A DNA stretch of 64,000 bases from Deltaproteobacteria bacterium (GTDB lineage: Bacteria; Myxococcota; Kuafuiibacteriia; Kuafuiibacteriales; Kuafuiibacteriaceae), in assembly GCA_016713425.1 (NCBI GenBank), contig JADJPE010000005.1:5926501-5990500 (forward strand), given 5' to 3'. A model generated the notes under the pieces. It did not search any database. It worked only from the letters and a program-made list of their open reading frames with translations, and had not been told where the DNA came from. The position numbers and the translations under genes were made by a program. Positions within the stretch are counted from its first letter, which is position 1. Every line of letters starts with the position of its first letter. This document shows positions 26,264 to 34,676 of the stretch, in pieces.

Positions 26264-28357
26264 CTAGTTTGCGCAAAAGGTAGAGTAGCTCGGTCGCACA
26301 ACCCAGTTGTAGTCTTCGAGCAAACTGCGAAGCTCAGTGCATGTGCCGGCATCGAGTTGAGGTCCGGCGTTCAACGCCAGATTGCGCTCGATCGAGATAT
26401 CGTAGTTCGCCCTGTTCGCATACAGATCGTGGATGATTCGAGCGAGACTGATCGCGTCCAAGGTGATTGCCAAGTCGAGCCTCCGAAGGCGGTAGAGTCC
26501 GAGGAATGCGCCTTCTTCGTAATGTGGTTGAGACAAGCCAGCGAGGGTCAGTCGTTCAAGATTGACGAGGCGGCTGAGCTGACTAGGCACCACGCCCGCC
26601 AGGTTGTTGCCGCTCAGATCGAGATGAACAAGCGCATGTAGTTGACCGATCTCCCGTGGAATGGAGCCGCTGAGCTGGTTGTCCGCAAGTTCGAGGAAGC
26701 GTAGTCCCTGCAGCGACCCAAGGCTGGCTGGAATCTCGCCCGTGAGATGGTTCCCTCTCAGTCGGAGGACCTCCAGTTCGGTCAGTGCACCGAGCGCTTC
26801 GGGTATGTTTCCGCTCAGGCCGGTCCGGCTCAGATCCATGCGCCGCAGCCTCGTCAGCCGTCCGAACTCCGGCGGGATCGTGCTCGCGAGCGTGTTGTCT
26901 TCAATCGTGAGGGTCTCAAGTTGAGTCAGCTGACTCAGCGTGGCGGGCAGGTGGCCCGTGAGTGCATTGTTTTGAAGTGCGAGGTGCTTGAGGGAAAGGA
27001 GACCTCCGAGGCTATCGGGGATCGTTCCGGTGAGATGATTGTTGCTGAGGGTCAAAGTCTGCAGCTTGGTCAGTTCTCCCAACGTGCCCGGGATATCGCC
27101 GGACAGCCCGCTTCGGTGAAGCGCGAGAACTTCCAGTTCCGTCAGATGCGAGACGTCGGGCGACAGGCTGCCGCTGAGAGCGTTGTGGCTCAACGCAAGA
27201 CGTCGAAGCGTGGTCAGACTCCATAGGTCGTTGGGAATTTCGCCCGTCAATGCGTTGCCGGCGAGTGACAGGGACTCGATCTCTCCAAGTTGGCGAATGC
27301 TCGGTGGAATACCGCCAGAGAAGTCGTTTGCCTCGAGCGATAGGTGTTTGAGGTGAGGCAGGCCGAAAATCCAGGCGGGGACCGGCCCATCGAGTTCGTT
27401 GGCGGCCATGGACAGGTGTTCCAGACTTGTGAGCGCCGCAAGGTTTGGCGGCTCTCCGGTGAAGTTGTTTCCATCTAGGATGAGCACACGGAGTCTAGTC
27501 AAACGCGCGATCCAGGTTGGAATCGAGCGGAAGATGCGATCGTAGTTGAGAAATCGCATTTCTTGCAGGTTCTGCCATTCGGCGATGCGTTCGTCGGCGT
27601 ACACGAACGCCCATGGAACCGCCAGATCGAGCCCGGTGATGCCATCGACGTCGTCCGTGGTGAGCATGAAATAGCGTCTCGCCGCATCTGTGAGCGAGAC
27701 GGTGTTGCCCACTATGACCGAGCTCATGTCGGCGGGAATGTTCGAGGTTGGACTCCATAGGAGTGGAGCACCTGACTTCTCGACTGCAATGGTCGCGGGC
27801 GTCGAACAGCCACTGCAGTCGACTTCGATGAGTGGCAAAGGCCGACCAGGATCCGGCTGAGGTCCCCCGTCGCGTGGGCTGCCCGCGTCGATGGGGCCAC
27901 CGGTGGTCGCATCGAGCGCCGGGGCGATGTCCGCGTCAGTGGGGCCACCTGCGGTCGCATCGAGCACCGGGGCGATGTCCGCGTCGGCGGGGCCGCCTGC
28001 GGTCGCATCGAGCACCGGGGCGATGTCCGCGTCGGCGGGGCCACCTGTGGTCGCATCGAGGACCGGGGCGATGTCCGCGTCGGCGGGACCGCCTGTGGTT
28101 GCATCGAGCTCCGGGGTGATGTCCGCGTCAGTGGCGCCCGCTGCGCTCGCATCGAACTCCGGGTTGCTGCCTGCGTCATGGCGTTCGTGGTTGCCGCTGT
28201 CGGCCGCAGAGCTGTAGCTCGCGTCGCCCACTGCATCCAATCCGGAGGAGCGATCCGCGCAGCCAATGATTGCAGGACAAGTTACGCCTAGAATGCCAAG
28301 TAGACATGCTTGGAACGCTCGTGGATGTCGCATTCTCGATCTCCGTGGTTCTTTCAT
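26264..28357 (-). CDS. Lipoprotein with plant-type leucine-rich repeats
   Basis: A 697-residue surface or periplasmic lipoprotein: lipobox AIIGC near residue 33, then an Asp/Ala/Gly-rich spacer built from 16-residue tandem repeats (about 70-155), then about 13 leucine-rich repeats of 24 residues (about 265-605) in the plant-specific pattern LxxLxLxxNxLtGxIPxxL, for example LTLSNNHLTGTIPDSLG. A short C-terminal Cys-containing cap (GTCTELRSLL...) ends it. LRR domains of this type bind proteins or glycans; the ligand is unknown. It starts 6 bp after the stop of another small lipoprotein gene, so they form an operon. Confidence 0.88.
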   Translation of the reverse strand: MKEPRRSRMRHPRAFQACLLGILGVTCPAIIGCADRSSGLDAVGDASYSSAADSGNHERHDAGSNPEFDASAAGATDADITPELDATTGGPADADIAPVLDATTGGPADADIAPVLDATAGGPADADIAPVLDATAGGPTDADIAPALDATTGGPIDAGSPRDGGPQPDPGRPLPLIEVDCSGCSTPATIAVEKSGAPLLWSPTSNIPADMSSVIVGNTVSLTDAARRYFMLTTDDVDGITGLDLAVPWAFVYADERIAEWQNLQEMRFLNYDRIFRSIPTWIARLTRLRVLILDGNNFTGEPPNLAALTSLEHLSMAANELDGPVPAWIFGLPHLKHLSLEANDFSGGIPPSIRQLGEIESLSLAGNALTGEIPNDLWSLTTLRRLALSHNALSGSLSPDVSHLTELEVLALHRSGLSGDIPGTLGELTKLQTLTLSNNHLTGTIPDSLGGLLSLKHLALQNNALTGHLPATLSQLTQLETLTIEDNTLASTIPPEFGRLTRLRRMDLSRTGLSGNIPEALGALTELEVLRLRGNHLTGEIPASLGSLQGLRFLELADNQLSGSIPREIGQLHALVHLDLSGNNLAGVVPSQLSRLVNLERLTLAGLSQPHYEEGAFLGLYRLRRLDLAITLDAISLARIIHDLYANRANYDISIERNLALNAGPQLDAGTCTELRSLLEDYNWVVRPSYSTFCAN
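27891..28150 (-). repeat. 48-bp tandem repeat in the LRR lipoprotein gene
   Basis: About five copies of a 48-bp unit (starting near 27904, 27952, 28000, 28048 and 28096) plus a degenerate sixth. Each encodes a 16-residue unit like ATTGGPADADIAPVLD. Neighbouring copies differ by only a few bases, so expansion is recent. It forms the stalk between lipid anchor and LRR domain. Confidence 0.9.
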
Positions 28358-28363
28358 GGCGCA

Positions 28364-28858
28364 CTAGTTCGTGCAGTAGATTTGAAGTTCCACGATGGCA
28401 GGCCCCATGTTGAGGCCGACATTTGCATAGGTCGGCTCGTCCGGCGGGACATAGCTGCAGGATAGCGACCGCCTAGGCAGCTGGCCGATGACTTCGAACC
28501 CATAGCGTCCTGGCGCGGGCAGTGGAACCGTCGTCCAGCCGTCCGCTTCGGTTATCGTATCCAGAATCGGAATACCGTGGCGCGAGACCTCGATGCGGAC
28601 GCCAGGTATTGGCGGAACGTATCCCCCTCGCGGACCCGTGAAGGTGAAGTCGACAGAGCAAGGACGCTCGGCTACGATGCGCGAAGACGCCAGCGGTCCC
28701 GTCGTCGAGAGCCTCGCGGCGCCACCTCGTGCAGCCTTTGCGAAGGTGCCTTCGGGGTCGTGGATATTCTCACCGCAAGATATGACGATCAATATGACGA
28801 TCAGAACGAACGCAAAAGGCATCAAACGTGATGACCGGCTGCGCCAACGGTTCGCCAT
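28364..28858 (-). CDS. Small predicted lipoprotein in operon with the LRR protein
   Basis: A 164-residue protein with signal segment LMPFAFVLIVILIVISC, a good lipobox with Cys near residue 29. The rest looks like a small beta-sandwich with TFTGPRGGYVPPIPGVRI and three further Cys (SCSYV, IYC at the end). ATG 28858 was taken because it directly precedes the signal peptide; upstream codons overlap the purE fragment. It is 6 bp upstream of the LRR gene and probably co-secreted with it. Family not recognised. Confidence 0.75.
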   Translation of the reverse strand: MANRWRSRSSRLMPFAFVLIVILIVISCGENIHDPEGTFAKAARGGAARLSTTGPLASSRIVAERPCSVDFTFTGPRGGYVPPIPGVRIEVSRHGIPILDTITEADGWTTVPLPAPGRYGFEVIGQLPRRSLSCSYVPPDEPTYANVGLNMGPAIVELQIYCTN

Positions 28859-28932
28859 CCATTCAGTGTAGCGTCTGCGGTCTTGCGCCGCGAGATGTGT
28901 CCGTGTGGGATTGGGCGCGGTCTTGTGGCCGA

Positions 28933-29070
28933 TCATGCGCGGAGCCAAGCTTTGATCTCGGGGCGAGAGAGCGCGATGATCTCGGCCGCCAGGAGGGCCG
29001 CGTTTCCTGCGCCCGAGCTTCCGATCGCGACCGTTCCCACGGGCACGCCTTTGGGCATTCTGCACGGTGC
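28933..29070 (-). pseudogene. purE: 3' fragment of purE with a frameshift
   Basis: Forty-odd codons read MPKGVPVGTVAIGSSGAG then NAALLAAEIIALSRPEIKAW, the hallmark C-terminus of N5-carboxyaminoimidazole ribonucleotide mutase (PurE, purine synthesis). The codons ACC GTG CAG that normally precede this (TVQMP) are present but shifted by one extra A at about 29059. Nothing upstream matches the rest of purE. It is a truncated, frame-broken remnant left beside insertion-sequence debris. Confidence 0.75.
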
Positions 29071-29263
29071 AACTCCAGGCCCCCGGCACTCATTTGCTCG
29101 AGCTCCTGGACTGTCCCCGCTTCAGCGGCAGGGGTCGACAGAAGTGCTCGCGGTTGCCGACGGCCAGCCCTGGTCACTGAGCAGGCCGACGGCCGTCAAA
29201 CCGCCTGCAGGCGCTGTGGTAGGCCGTTCGTGCTGCCGGGACGAAGCGCGTAGGAAGAGCGTC

Positions 29264-29390
29264 TGAACCGCCCCGGCTTTCCCGGAGACTCAATTGACGA
29301 AGGGATTGAGCCATGGGGAGACGGAGCAAGTTTTCACCGGAGGTCCGTGATCGGGCCGTCCGGCTGGTCCTTGAGAACGAGGATGCCCAC
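29264..29390 (+). mobile_element. IS3-family left end and orfA 5' fragment
   Basis: TGAACCGCCCCGG at 29264 resembles a terminal inverted repeat of IS3-family elements, followed at 29313 by ATG and the start of an OrfA-type transposase (MGRRSKFSPEVRDRAVRLVL). The match ends near 29390, where the sequence becomes the antisense of an Rhs gene. About 125 bp of the element remain; the exact junction is uncertain by some 20 bp. Confidence 0.65.
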
Positions 29391-30060
29391 GATCCGTGGA
29401 TGTTTGGGAAGCTTCGGGAAAAGGGGCTGCCGATGTCTGACGCTTCGATCGACGAGCCGTCGAGCGCGAAGCTGACGTGTCCGTTCTCGGCGCGCATGAC
29501 GAGCTGGCTGCCACTGTCTGCATCCGAGAAGGTCACGGCGATGCCGTCGGCGTCCTTCGCCAACGAGATGGCGCCGTCTTTGAGCCAGTCGTAGTTGCAC
29601 GACAGTCGTGGGTTCGCGCTGACCTCGCAGGCGAGGTACCCGCTTGGGTCGATGAGACTCAGCGGCTTGTTGAGAACATAACTGTAGCCGTTCAGACTCT
29701 GCGCGTTCGCCGGGTCGGCAATGATGGGGTCGACGCTCAAGAATCGCCCGAGGCCGGGGTCGTAGACGCGGCCGTTGAGGTGGATCAGTCTGTGCGCATC
29801 GAGATGTTCTTGCCCCGTGAAGCCTCGGGTCGTCGCCGTGCTTTCGTAGTATGCTTAGAGCCGTCCACTGCCGTTCTCCCACTGTCCACTTCTCGGAAGG
29901 CCAAAGAGGTCATAGCCGTGGATTTCTACGACCTCGCCCTGACGCGAGACACTCGACGACGTCGGGTGGCCACCGTCGTCGGTGTGCGCGTCCGGACGAC
30001 TGCCGGATTTCCTTCGGGTCGAACGTGGGAGGTCCGATGAGCCTGCTGGGCCTGGAGATC
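29390..30060 (-). pseudogene. Rhs/YD-repeat protein C-terminal core, broken
   Basis: The Rhs-associated core signature is clear: GEVVEIHGYDLFGLP, then RGFTGQEHLDAHRLIHLNG, RVYDPGLGRFLSVDP and SYVLNKPLSLIDPSGY. An in-frame TAA separates the first and second blocks near 29856, and the variable C-terminal (toxin-type) region is cut at the IS3 junction after about 80 residues. The 5' end is lost at the IS66 fragment. Intact Rhs proteins are over 1000 residues, so this is a small relic of a polymorphic toxin gene. Confidence 0.75.
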
Positions 30061-30067
30061 GAAAGCC

Positions 30068-31024
30068 TTAAAGGGGAAAGCTGCGAGGAAGGAGATCGAT
30101 GACGCCTCGGGCCAGGATCGGCATGACGCTGGCCAGGTATCTGACGGGGTCGATGCCACAGAGCGCGCACGAGCCCAGGATTGAGAAAAGGATGGCTGCG
30201 CTCTGGGCGCCACGCTCGGAGCCGGCGAAGAGAAAGTTCTTCCGCGTCAGGGCGGCGCGCACGTGAAGGCGTTCGACGATGCCGTTGTCGATGGGGACGC
30301 GGCCGTGCGAGAGGAACTGACTCAGCGGCACTTGCTGGTTCGAGAAGTCGTTGAGCGCCCGACCGAAGCGTAGTGAAGGGGGTTCGTCGTCCTTAATGGA
30401 CTCGACCCATTCGAGGAGCTTGGCGAAGATCGGGGCGCTGTGTTCATGTCGAAGTCGCAGGCGCTCTCTTGGCTCCAGGTCTTTCGCTTCCTTCTCGATG
30501 CCGTGAAGCGCTTGGTAGGCGTGGTTCGCGATCGCGGCGCGAGGATCTCCGCCGTCGAGGGCCTTCACGAAGTATCGACGAGCGTGCATGTGAGATCCGC
30601 ACTCGATGATGTCTTCACGCGCAAACGCCTGGTCGAAGACGGTGGCGGCATCAGCCACCGTGTAGCCGGAGCGCAAGCGCAGGAAATCGGCAGGTCCGAT
30701 CGTGTGACCGTCCGCGAACGTCGCGTGCCCGGAAGGCGCGAACAGATACAACGCCACGTCCTGATCGCCGACGAAGCCCCAAAGAGTGCCCAGCTTCTTG
30801 CGGCGCTTCGCACTCTTGCCGTCCCCAGTGAAGAACGCGAGCGACGTGCCATCGAGATGGAGGACCTCGGCTTTGAGCGCCGCGATCTGGAGCGCGCGCC
30901 ACAGCGGTTGCAGGAGCTCGGCTCCGTAGCCAATCTGCTCCGCGAGCGTCGAGACCGACAGGTCCGCTTCTGCTTCCCACCATCGACGACGAGTCGGGGT
31001 TGTCCTTCGCTTCTTCGAAGTCAT
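30068..31024 (-). pseudogene. IS66-family transposase, N-terminally truncated
   Basis: 318 residues match the catalytic and C-terminal parts of IS66 TnpC: HLDGTSLAFF, LYLFAPSGHA, CGSHMHARRYF, VERLHVRAALTRKNFLFAG, SERGAQSAAILFSILGSC. Full-length TnpC is about 500 residues; the N-terminal zinc/helix region is missing, and upstream sequence in other frames does not supply it convincingly. Partner genes tnpA and tnpB are absent. The element is dead unless complemented. Confidence 0.85.
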
Positions 31025-31382
31025 GGACCAGGATCGTCGCCCGTCTCCTCGTCCCCGATCTCGGAATTTCTCGACGCTCTACCGTACGCTCACACCTGCG
31101 TCGGTTCTCCGACTGCTCCGCGGATAGTCGGAGCCGATTGATTGCCCTATCGGCCGCTACGGGACACGTGGGCCACGGAGGCATGAAGACATTAAAGCTG
31201 ACGTCCGCGTCCCCGATGTAGCCGCACCGAACCTTAGCGTTACCCACAGATCGGTGAATGGGGTCGTCGGAACACGAGTTCGCTCGTCTTCATGCTCAAC
31301 GGACTGGCTGGAGAACAGCAAAAGATTACACTCAAACCAGGATCGCGACCGAGGAGTTCAGAACAGAGCCACCGAAGAGACC
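31025..31382. other. Gap between divergent transposase genes
   Basis: About 360 bp with no supportable gene. It joins the truncated 5' end of the IS66 fragment to the IS3 orfA. I could not place terminal inverted repeats for either element here. Confidence 0.4.
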
Positions 31383-31751
31383 GTGGAGCCGAAACGGCGC
31401 CGGCGCTTCACCGCGGCGGAGAAGCTTCGGATTCTCAAAGCGGCCGATGCCGCGGTCTCGAGCGGCAAGCGAGGCGCGCTCGAGGCTCTTCTTCGACGTG
31501 AGGCCATCTACAGCTCTCACCTGTCCCACTGGCGCCAGCAGATGGCTGCGCGTGGAACTAATGGGCTCTCGCCGCAGAAGCCCGGCCGCAAGCCGAAACT
31601 CGACGACAAGGACGGGCGTCTCTTGGCGCTCTCAAAGCAGAACGCCGAGCTTGAGCGAAAGCTGCGCATCGCGAACGCGCTCATCGGCCTCCAAGAAAAA
31701 GCGCACGAAATCTTGGGAATCGCACTTCCCGAGCACGACGAGGAGAGCTGA
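31383..31751 (+). CDS. IS3-family transposase OrfA
   Basis: About 122 residues with a helix-turn-helix (RRRFTAAEKLRILKAAD ... IYSSHLSHWRQQ) and a C-terminal leucine zipper (LLALSKQNAELERKLRIANA). This is the DNA-binding partner of the IS3 two-frame transposase. GTG 31383 begins the conserved region; the open frame extends back to 31254 without family features. Its TGA overlaps the orfB start as TGATG. Confidence 0.85.
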   Translation: MEPKRRRRFTAAEKLRILKAADAAVSSGKRGALEALLRREAIYSSHLSHWRQQMAARGTNGLSPQKPGRKPKLDDKDGRLLALSKQNAELERKLRIANALIGLQEKAHEILGIALPEHDEES

Positions 31752-32900
31752 TGGCCATCGTAGAAGAAGCCGAAATCGCTGTGCCTTTGAATGCCGCCTG
31801 CGCCGCACTAGGGTTGAGCCGAGCGTCGCTTTATCGTAGTCGACGACCAGCGCTTCCTCGTTCGGCGGAGCGAACAGCCGCACCGAGTCCGCGTCGGCTT
31901 GACGAGACCGAGCGTCAGGGCGTGCTCGACACGTTGCATTCTCCTGAGTTCGTTGACCAGCCTCCGCAGGAGGTCTACGCAGCACTTCTTGGCCGCGGCA
32001 TCTTCCTCGCATCCATCCGCACGATGTATCGCGTGCTCGCCGAGGCCGGAGAGTCGGGCGAACGGCGGCGGCAGAGACTCCCTCATGCGCATGCGAAACC
32101 ATCGCTGACGGCGACCGCACCGAACCAAGTCTGGACTTGGGACATCACGAAGCTCGCGACGATGGAGAAGGGCGTCTTCTTGATGGCCTACGTCATCATC
32201 GATCTCTTCAGCCGCTACGTCGTAGGTTGGATGGTTGCGCGCAAGGAGTGCAAGCACCTTGCGGCGCAACTGTTCGCCGAGAGCATCGCGCGGCACGGCG
32301 TCGAACCAGGTCTTCAGGTCCACGCCGACCGCGGCTCCGCGATGAAGAGCGACACGCTTGCCCAGCTTCTCTCTTCACTTGGAGCCAGCCGCAGCTTCAG
32401 CCGCCCGCACGTCTCCGACGACAACGCGTTCAGCGAGTCTCAGTTCAAGACGCTCAAGTACCAGTCCGACTACCCAGGCCGCTTCGAAGGCGAGCTGCAC
32501 GCTCGTGGGTGGCTCCAGCCCTTCTTCGGTTGGCACAACAACGAGCACCACCATTCCGGGCTCGCGCTCTTCACGCCGGCTGATGTGTTTCACGGGCGCG
32601 TGGAGGTTGTCCGCGCGGCGCGACAGACTCTATGCAGCCTACGCTGCTCATCCAGAGCGGTTCCCACATTGCGCGCCCTGTGTTCGCCTGGCCCGCGTCG
32701 CGGTTCACATCAACCCCCTGACCACCGCGAGCATCGAGCCTTCATTCATCGCTGTCGGCGCCCACCACGTCGGAGCGCAAGGCAGGGCTGGACGTCCGCG
32801 GCCTGCCGAGGCCGACGGACCGACAGCTGGGTCGGCGCCTACGGCCGTGGACCTATCAAAGAGCAACCTAGATTGCACGGAGGGACCAACGCTTCAGTAG
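31751..32900 (+). pseudogene. IS3-family transposase OrfB, 3' frameshift
   Basis: An integrase-fold DDE transposase. HTH-21-like region, then WTWDITKLATMEKG (first Asp), HADRGSAM (second Asp) and DNAFSESQFKTLKYQ (Glu): the catalytic triad is present. Near 32620 the conserved tail (YAAYAAHPERFPH, then RVAVHINPL) jumps to the +1 frame, ending at 32900, while the original frame reads on as junk to 33496. So the last 60 or so residues are disrupted; the catalytic core could still be made. AGGAG precedes ATG 31751. Confidence 0.85.
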
Positions 32901-33245
32901 TTTCCGAGTCGAGCTGTCTCAAGCGCATTGACACGTTCCGCGCAGGCCAGCGAATTCCGTGCGCAGGACACCGAATTCCGTGCGCAGGAGACAGCTTGAG
33001 CCCCGGTGCAAGATCACGTGGCCTGGAATGTGGGGGCGTTCCCGGCGCGGCAAGCTTGACATTCAGCTTCAGGCGAGGACGGGGAAGCCCGGGGGCGGGG
33101 AATCGGAGCCGGGGATACAAACAGTGGAAAGCAAGCCGGTTTGCCGACCTCCCATCTTTGCCATCCTTACCCTTCACGTGCGCACACGGGGACGTGGCCT
33201 TGATCGACGGTTTGGCCAAAGACCAAGAGGACGTAGGATCGCCTG
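32901..33245. other. Region downstream of the IS3 element
   Basis: About 345 bp with no gene I can support. It contains a short direct duplication of CGAATTCCGTGCGCAGGA near 32950-32990. It may include the right end of the IS3 element and the promoter of the next gene. Confidence 0.4.
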
Positions 33246-34295
33246 ATGCCAAAACGGCCTGGGATTTGGCGCTGCCTCTGCCTTGTGCTCATCGTGGCGC
33301 CTCCAAGCCGAAGTGCCAGCTCGTCGCCATCGCCATCGCCATCGCCATCGCCATCGCCATCGCCGCCGCCGTCGATGTCAATGTCGATGTCGATGTCCAC
33401 CGAGATGAAGACGGGGCATTCGCTCGACAAGGCTTCGCCCGAGCAAGTTCTCGACGACGCGCTCAGGTTCGGCGAGGCGAGAATGGACTTTGGTGAGGAC
33501 TTCGAGCTCAAAATGCGCACGCTCCAAAGCCAACACCCGCGTCTTGGACGATTCTTCCAGTCGTTGGAGCGGGTGGAGCGCCGGTCTTTTCAGAGGGGGC
33601 CGTGGGACGGGGTCGGCGCTGGAACCGAGATACATGTCCACATACAGTACGATGCAACTTTTCATGACGTCGTGTATCGCGTTCGGAAAAGGACTGGCGC
33701 GGGCCACCTCATCGAGCAAACAGCGATGTCCCGTGCGTTCGCTCCTCAGCGCTACTGGGTGAGGCCGCGCAGAATGGAGACTCCTGTTCCCGATGAAAGG
33801 AGCACCATCGTCCGTGAACTGCCTCCCGAAAACGTACGCTTGGGGAAGGGCGCCACTTACGAGTGTCGTGTCCTTGAAAGGTCTGAGCCGGGGTACGAAG
33901 GAGAACTGTGCGGCGTCGGTAACGAGCATAGCGATGTCATGGGCGGGACCGTGGTCACACGCGCGTGGCACTGCCCTGACGCACCGGTTCGTTTTCTCCG
34001 CTACACTCGTCTCGAGGAGGACTCGATGCGAGATGGCGAATCGCGGATCTCGTACCGCATGGATCTTCAGGTGACGGACTTGAATGTTCTGCGGTCACTC
34101 GATGGGAGCGACGTACCATGCTACAAAGTCATCGTCCGAGGTTTCACTCTCGAAGACGGCGGGAAAGAGAAGTCCTTTGAGGTCTCTCAGTATCGCAACG
34201 AAGAAATTTTCGGCGGCATCATCGAGGAGACCCGTGTCGATGGCCGGGCCTACCGTAGGTTGCGTATCCATCGAATCGTGGTCGCCCCGCACTGA
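33246..34295 (+). CDS. Secreted hypothetical protein with Ser-Pro/Met-Ser repeats
   Basis: A 349-residue protein with a signal-like N-terminus (WRCLCLVLIVAPPSRSAS), then Ser-Pro dipeptides (about 7) and Met-Ser dipeptides (about 4), encoded by tandem CGCCAT and ATGTCG units. The remaining 290 residues form an unrecognised globular domain with several Cys (YECRVLE, GELCGVG, WHCPD, VPCYKV), likely disulfide-bonded outside the cytoplasm. ATG 33246 with AGGA upstream. No operon partner; flanked by mobile debris. Confidence 0.75.
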   Translation: MPKRPGIWRCLCLVLIVAPPSRSASSSPSPSPSPSPSPSPPPSMSMSMSMSTEMKTGHSLDKASPEQVLDDALRFGEARMDFGEDFELKMRTLQSQHPRLGRFFQSLERVERRSFQRGPWDGVGAGTEIHVHIQYDATFHDVVYRVRKRTGAGHLIEQTAMSRAFAPQRYWVRPRRMETPVPDERSTIVRELPPENVRLGKGATYECRVLERSEPGYEGELCGVGNEHSDVMGGTVVTRAWHCPDAPVRFLRYTRLEEDSMRDGESRISYRMDLQVTDLNVLRSLDGSDVPCYKVIVRGFTLEDGGKEKSFEVSQYRNEEIFGGIIEETRVDGRAYRRLRIHRIVVAPH

Positions 34296-34376
34296 ACCCA
34301 GGCTCGGCGCTCGGGCCCAGCGCGGGGGAGAGCGCGGCAGCGTACTCATCGCTCGGCATCGCAGGACGACAAGCGG

Positions 34377-34676
34377 TTGAGCCGACGGAGATCGGAGCGC
34401 TTGAATCGCTACTCGGGCGTGGCGATTGCGGATCCGTCGCGCCCCGCTCTCATCGGAGCCGTGGCGATCTACGTGGCCATGCTGAACTGGTTCGCACGGG
34501 TCAAGCGAATGACGCGGCCGAGCGGTCCGACGCGGATTCCGTTGATTGGCGGCCTGCTTGGTGTGGCCACCCTGTTGCTGGAACCAACCGGCGTTGCTCG
34601 TTCGACAAACCTATCGCTGACTACTTCCAGGGTGCCCACTCAGTCTCGTAGTACTGGACGAGCACTTGGTTGTTGA
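34377..34676 (+). CDS. Possible small two-helix membrane protein
   Basis: A frame of up to 99 codons encodes two hydrophobic helices: PALIGAVAIYVAMLNWF and IPLIGGLLGVATLLLEP, with a basic loop between. The pattern is typical of small bacterial membrane proteins. The start is uncertain (TTG 34377, TTG 34401 or GTG 34419), and the 3' end overlaps the convergent aminopropyltransferase gene by 56 bp. The rest of the 34296-34620 gap shows nothing else. Could be chance. Confidence 0.3.
   Translation: MSRRRSERLNRYSGVAIADPSRPALIGAVAIYVAMLNWFARVKRMTRPSGPTRIPLIGGLLGVATLLLEPTGVARSTNLSLTTSRVPTQSRSTGRALGC

Noticed and set aside
27891..28150. Possible CRISPR-like direct repeats
   Set aside because: The 48-bp units are contiguous with no unique spacers, in frame, and encode a 16-residue peptide repeat.
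30440..31141. Plus-strand frame opposite the IS66 transposase
   Set aside because: Antisense to clear TnpC motifs; no features of its own.
32621..33496. Extension of OrfB to 33496
   Set aside because: After 32620 the conserved transposase tail is in another frame; the extension is low-quality read-through sequence.
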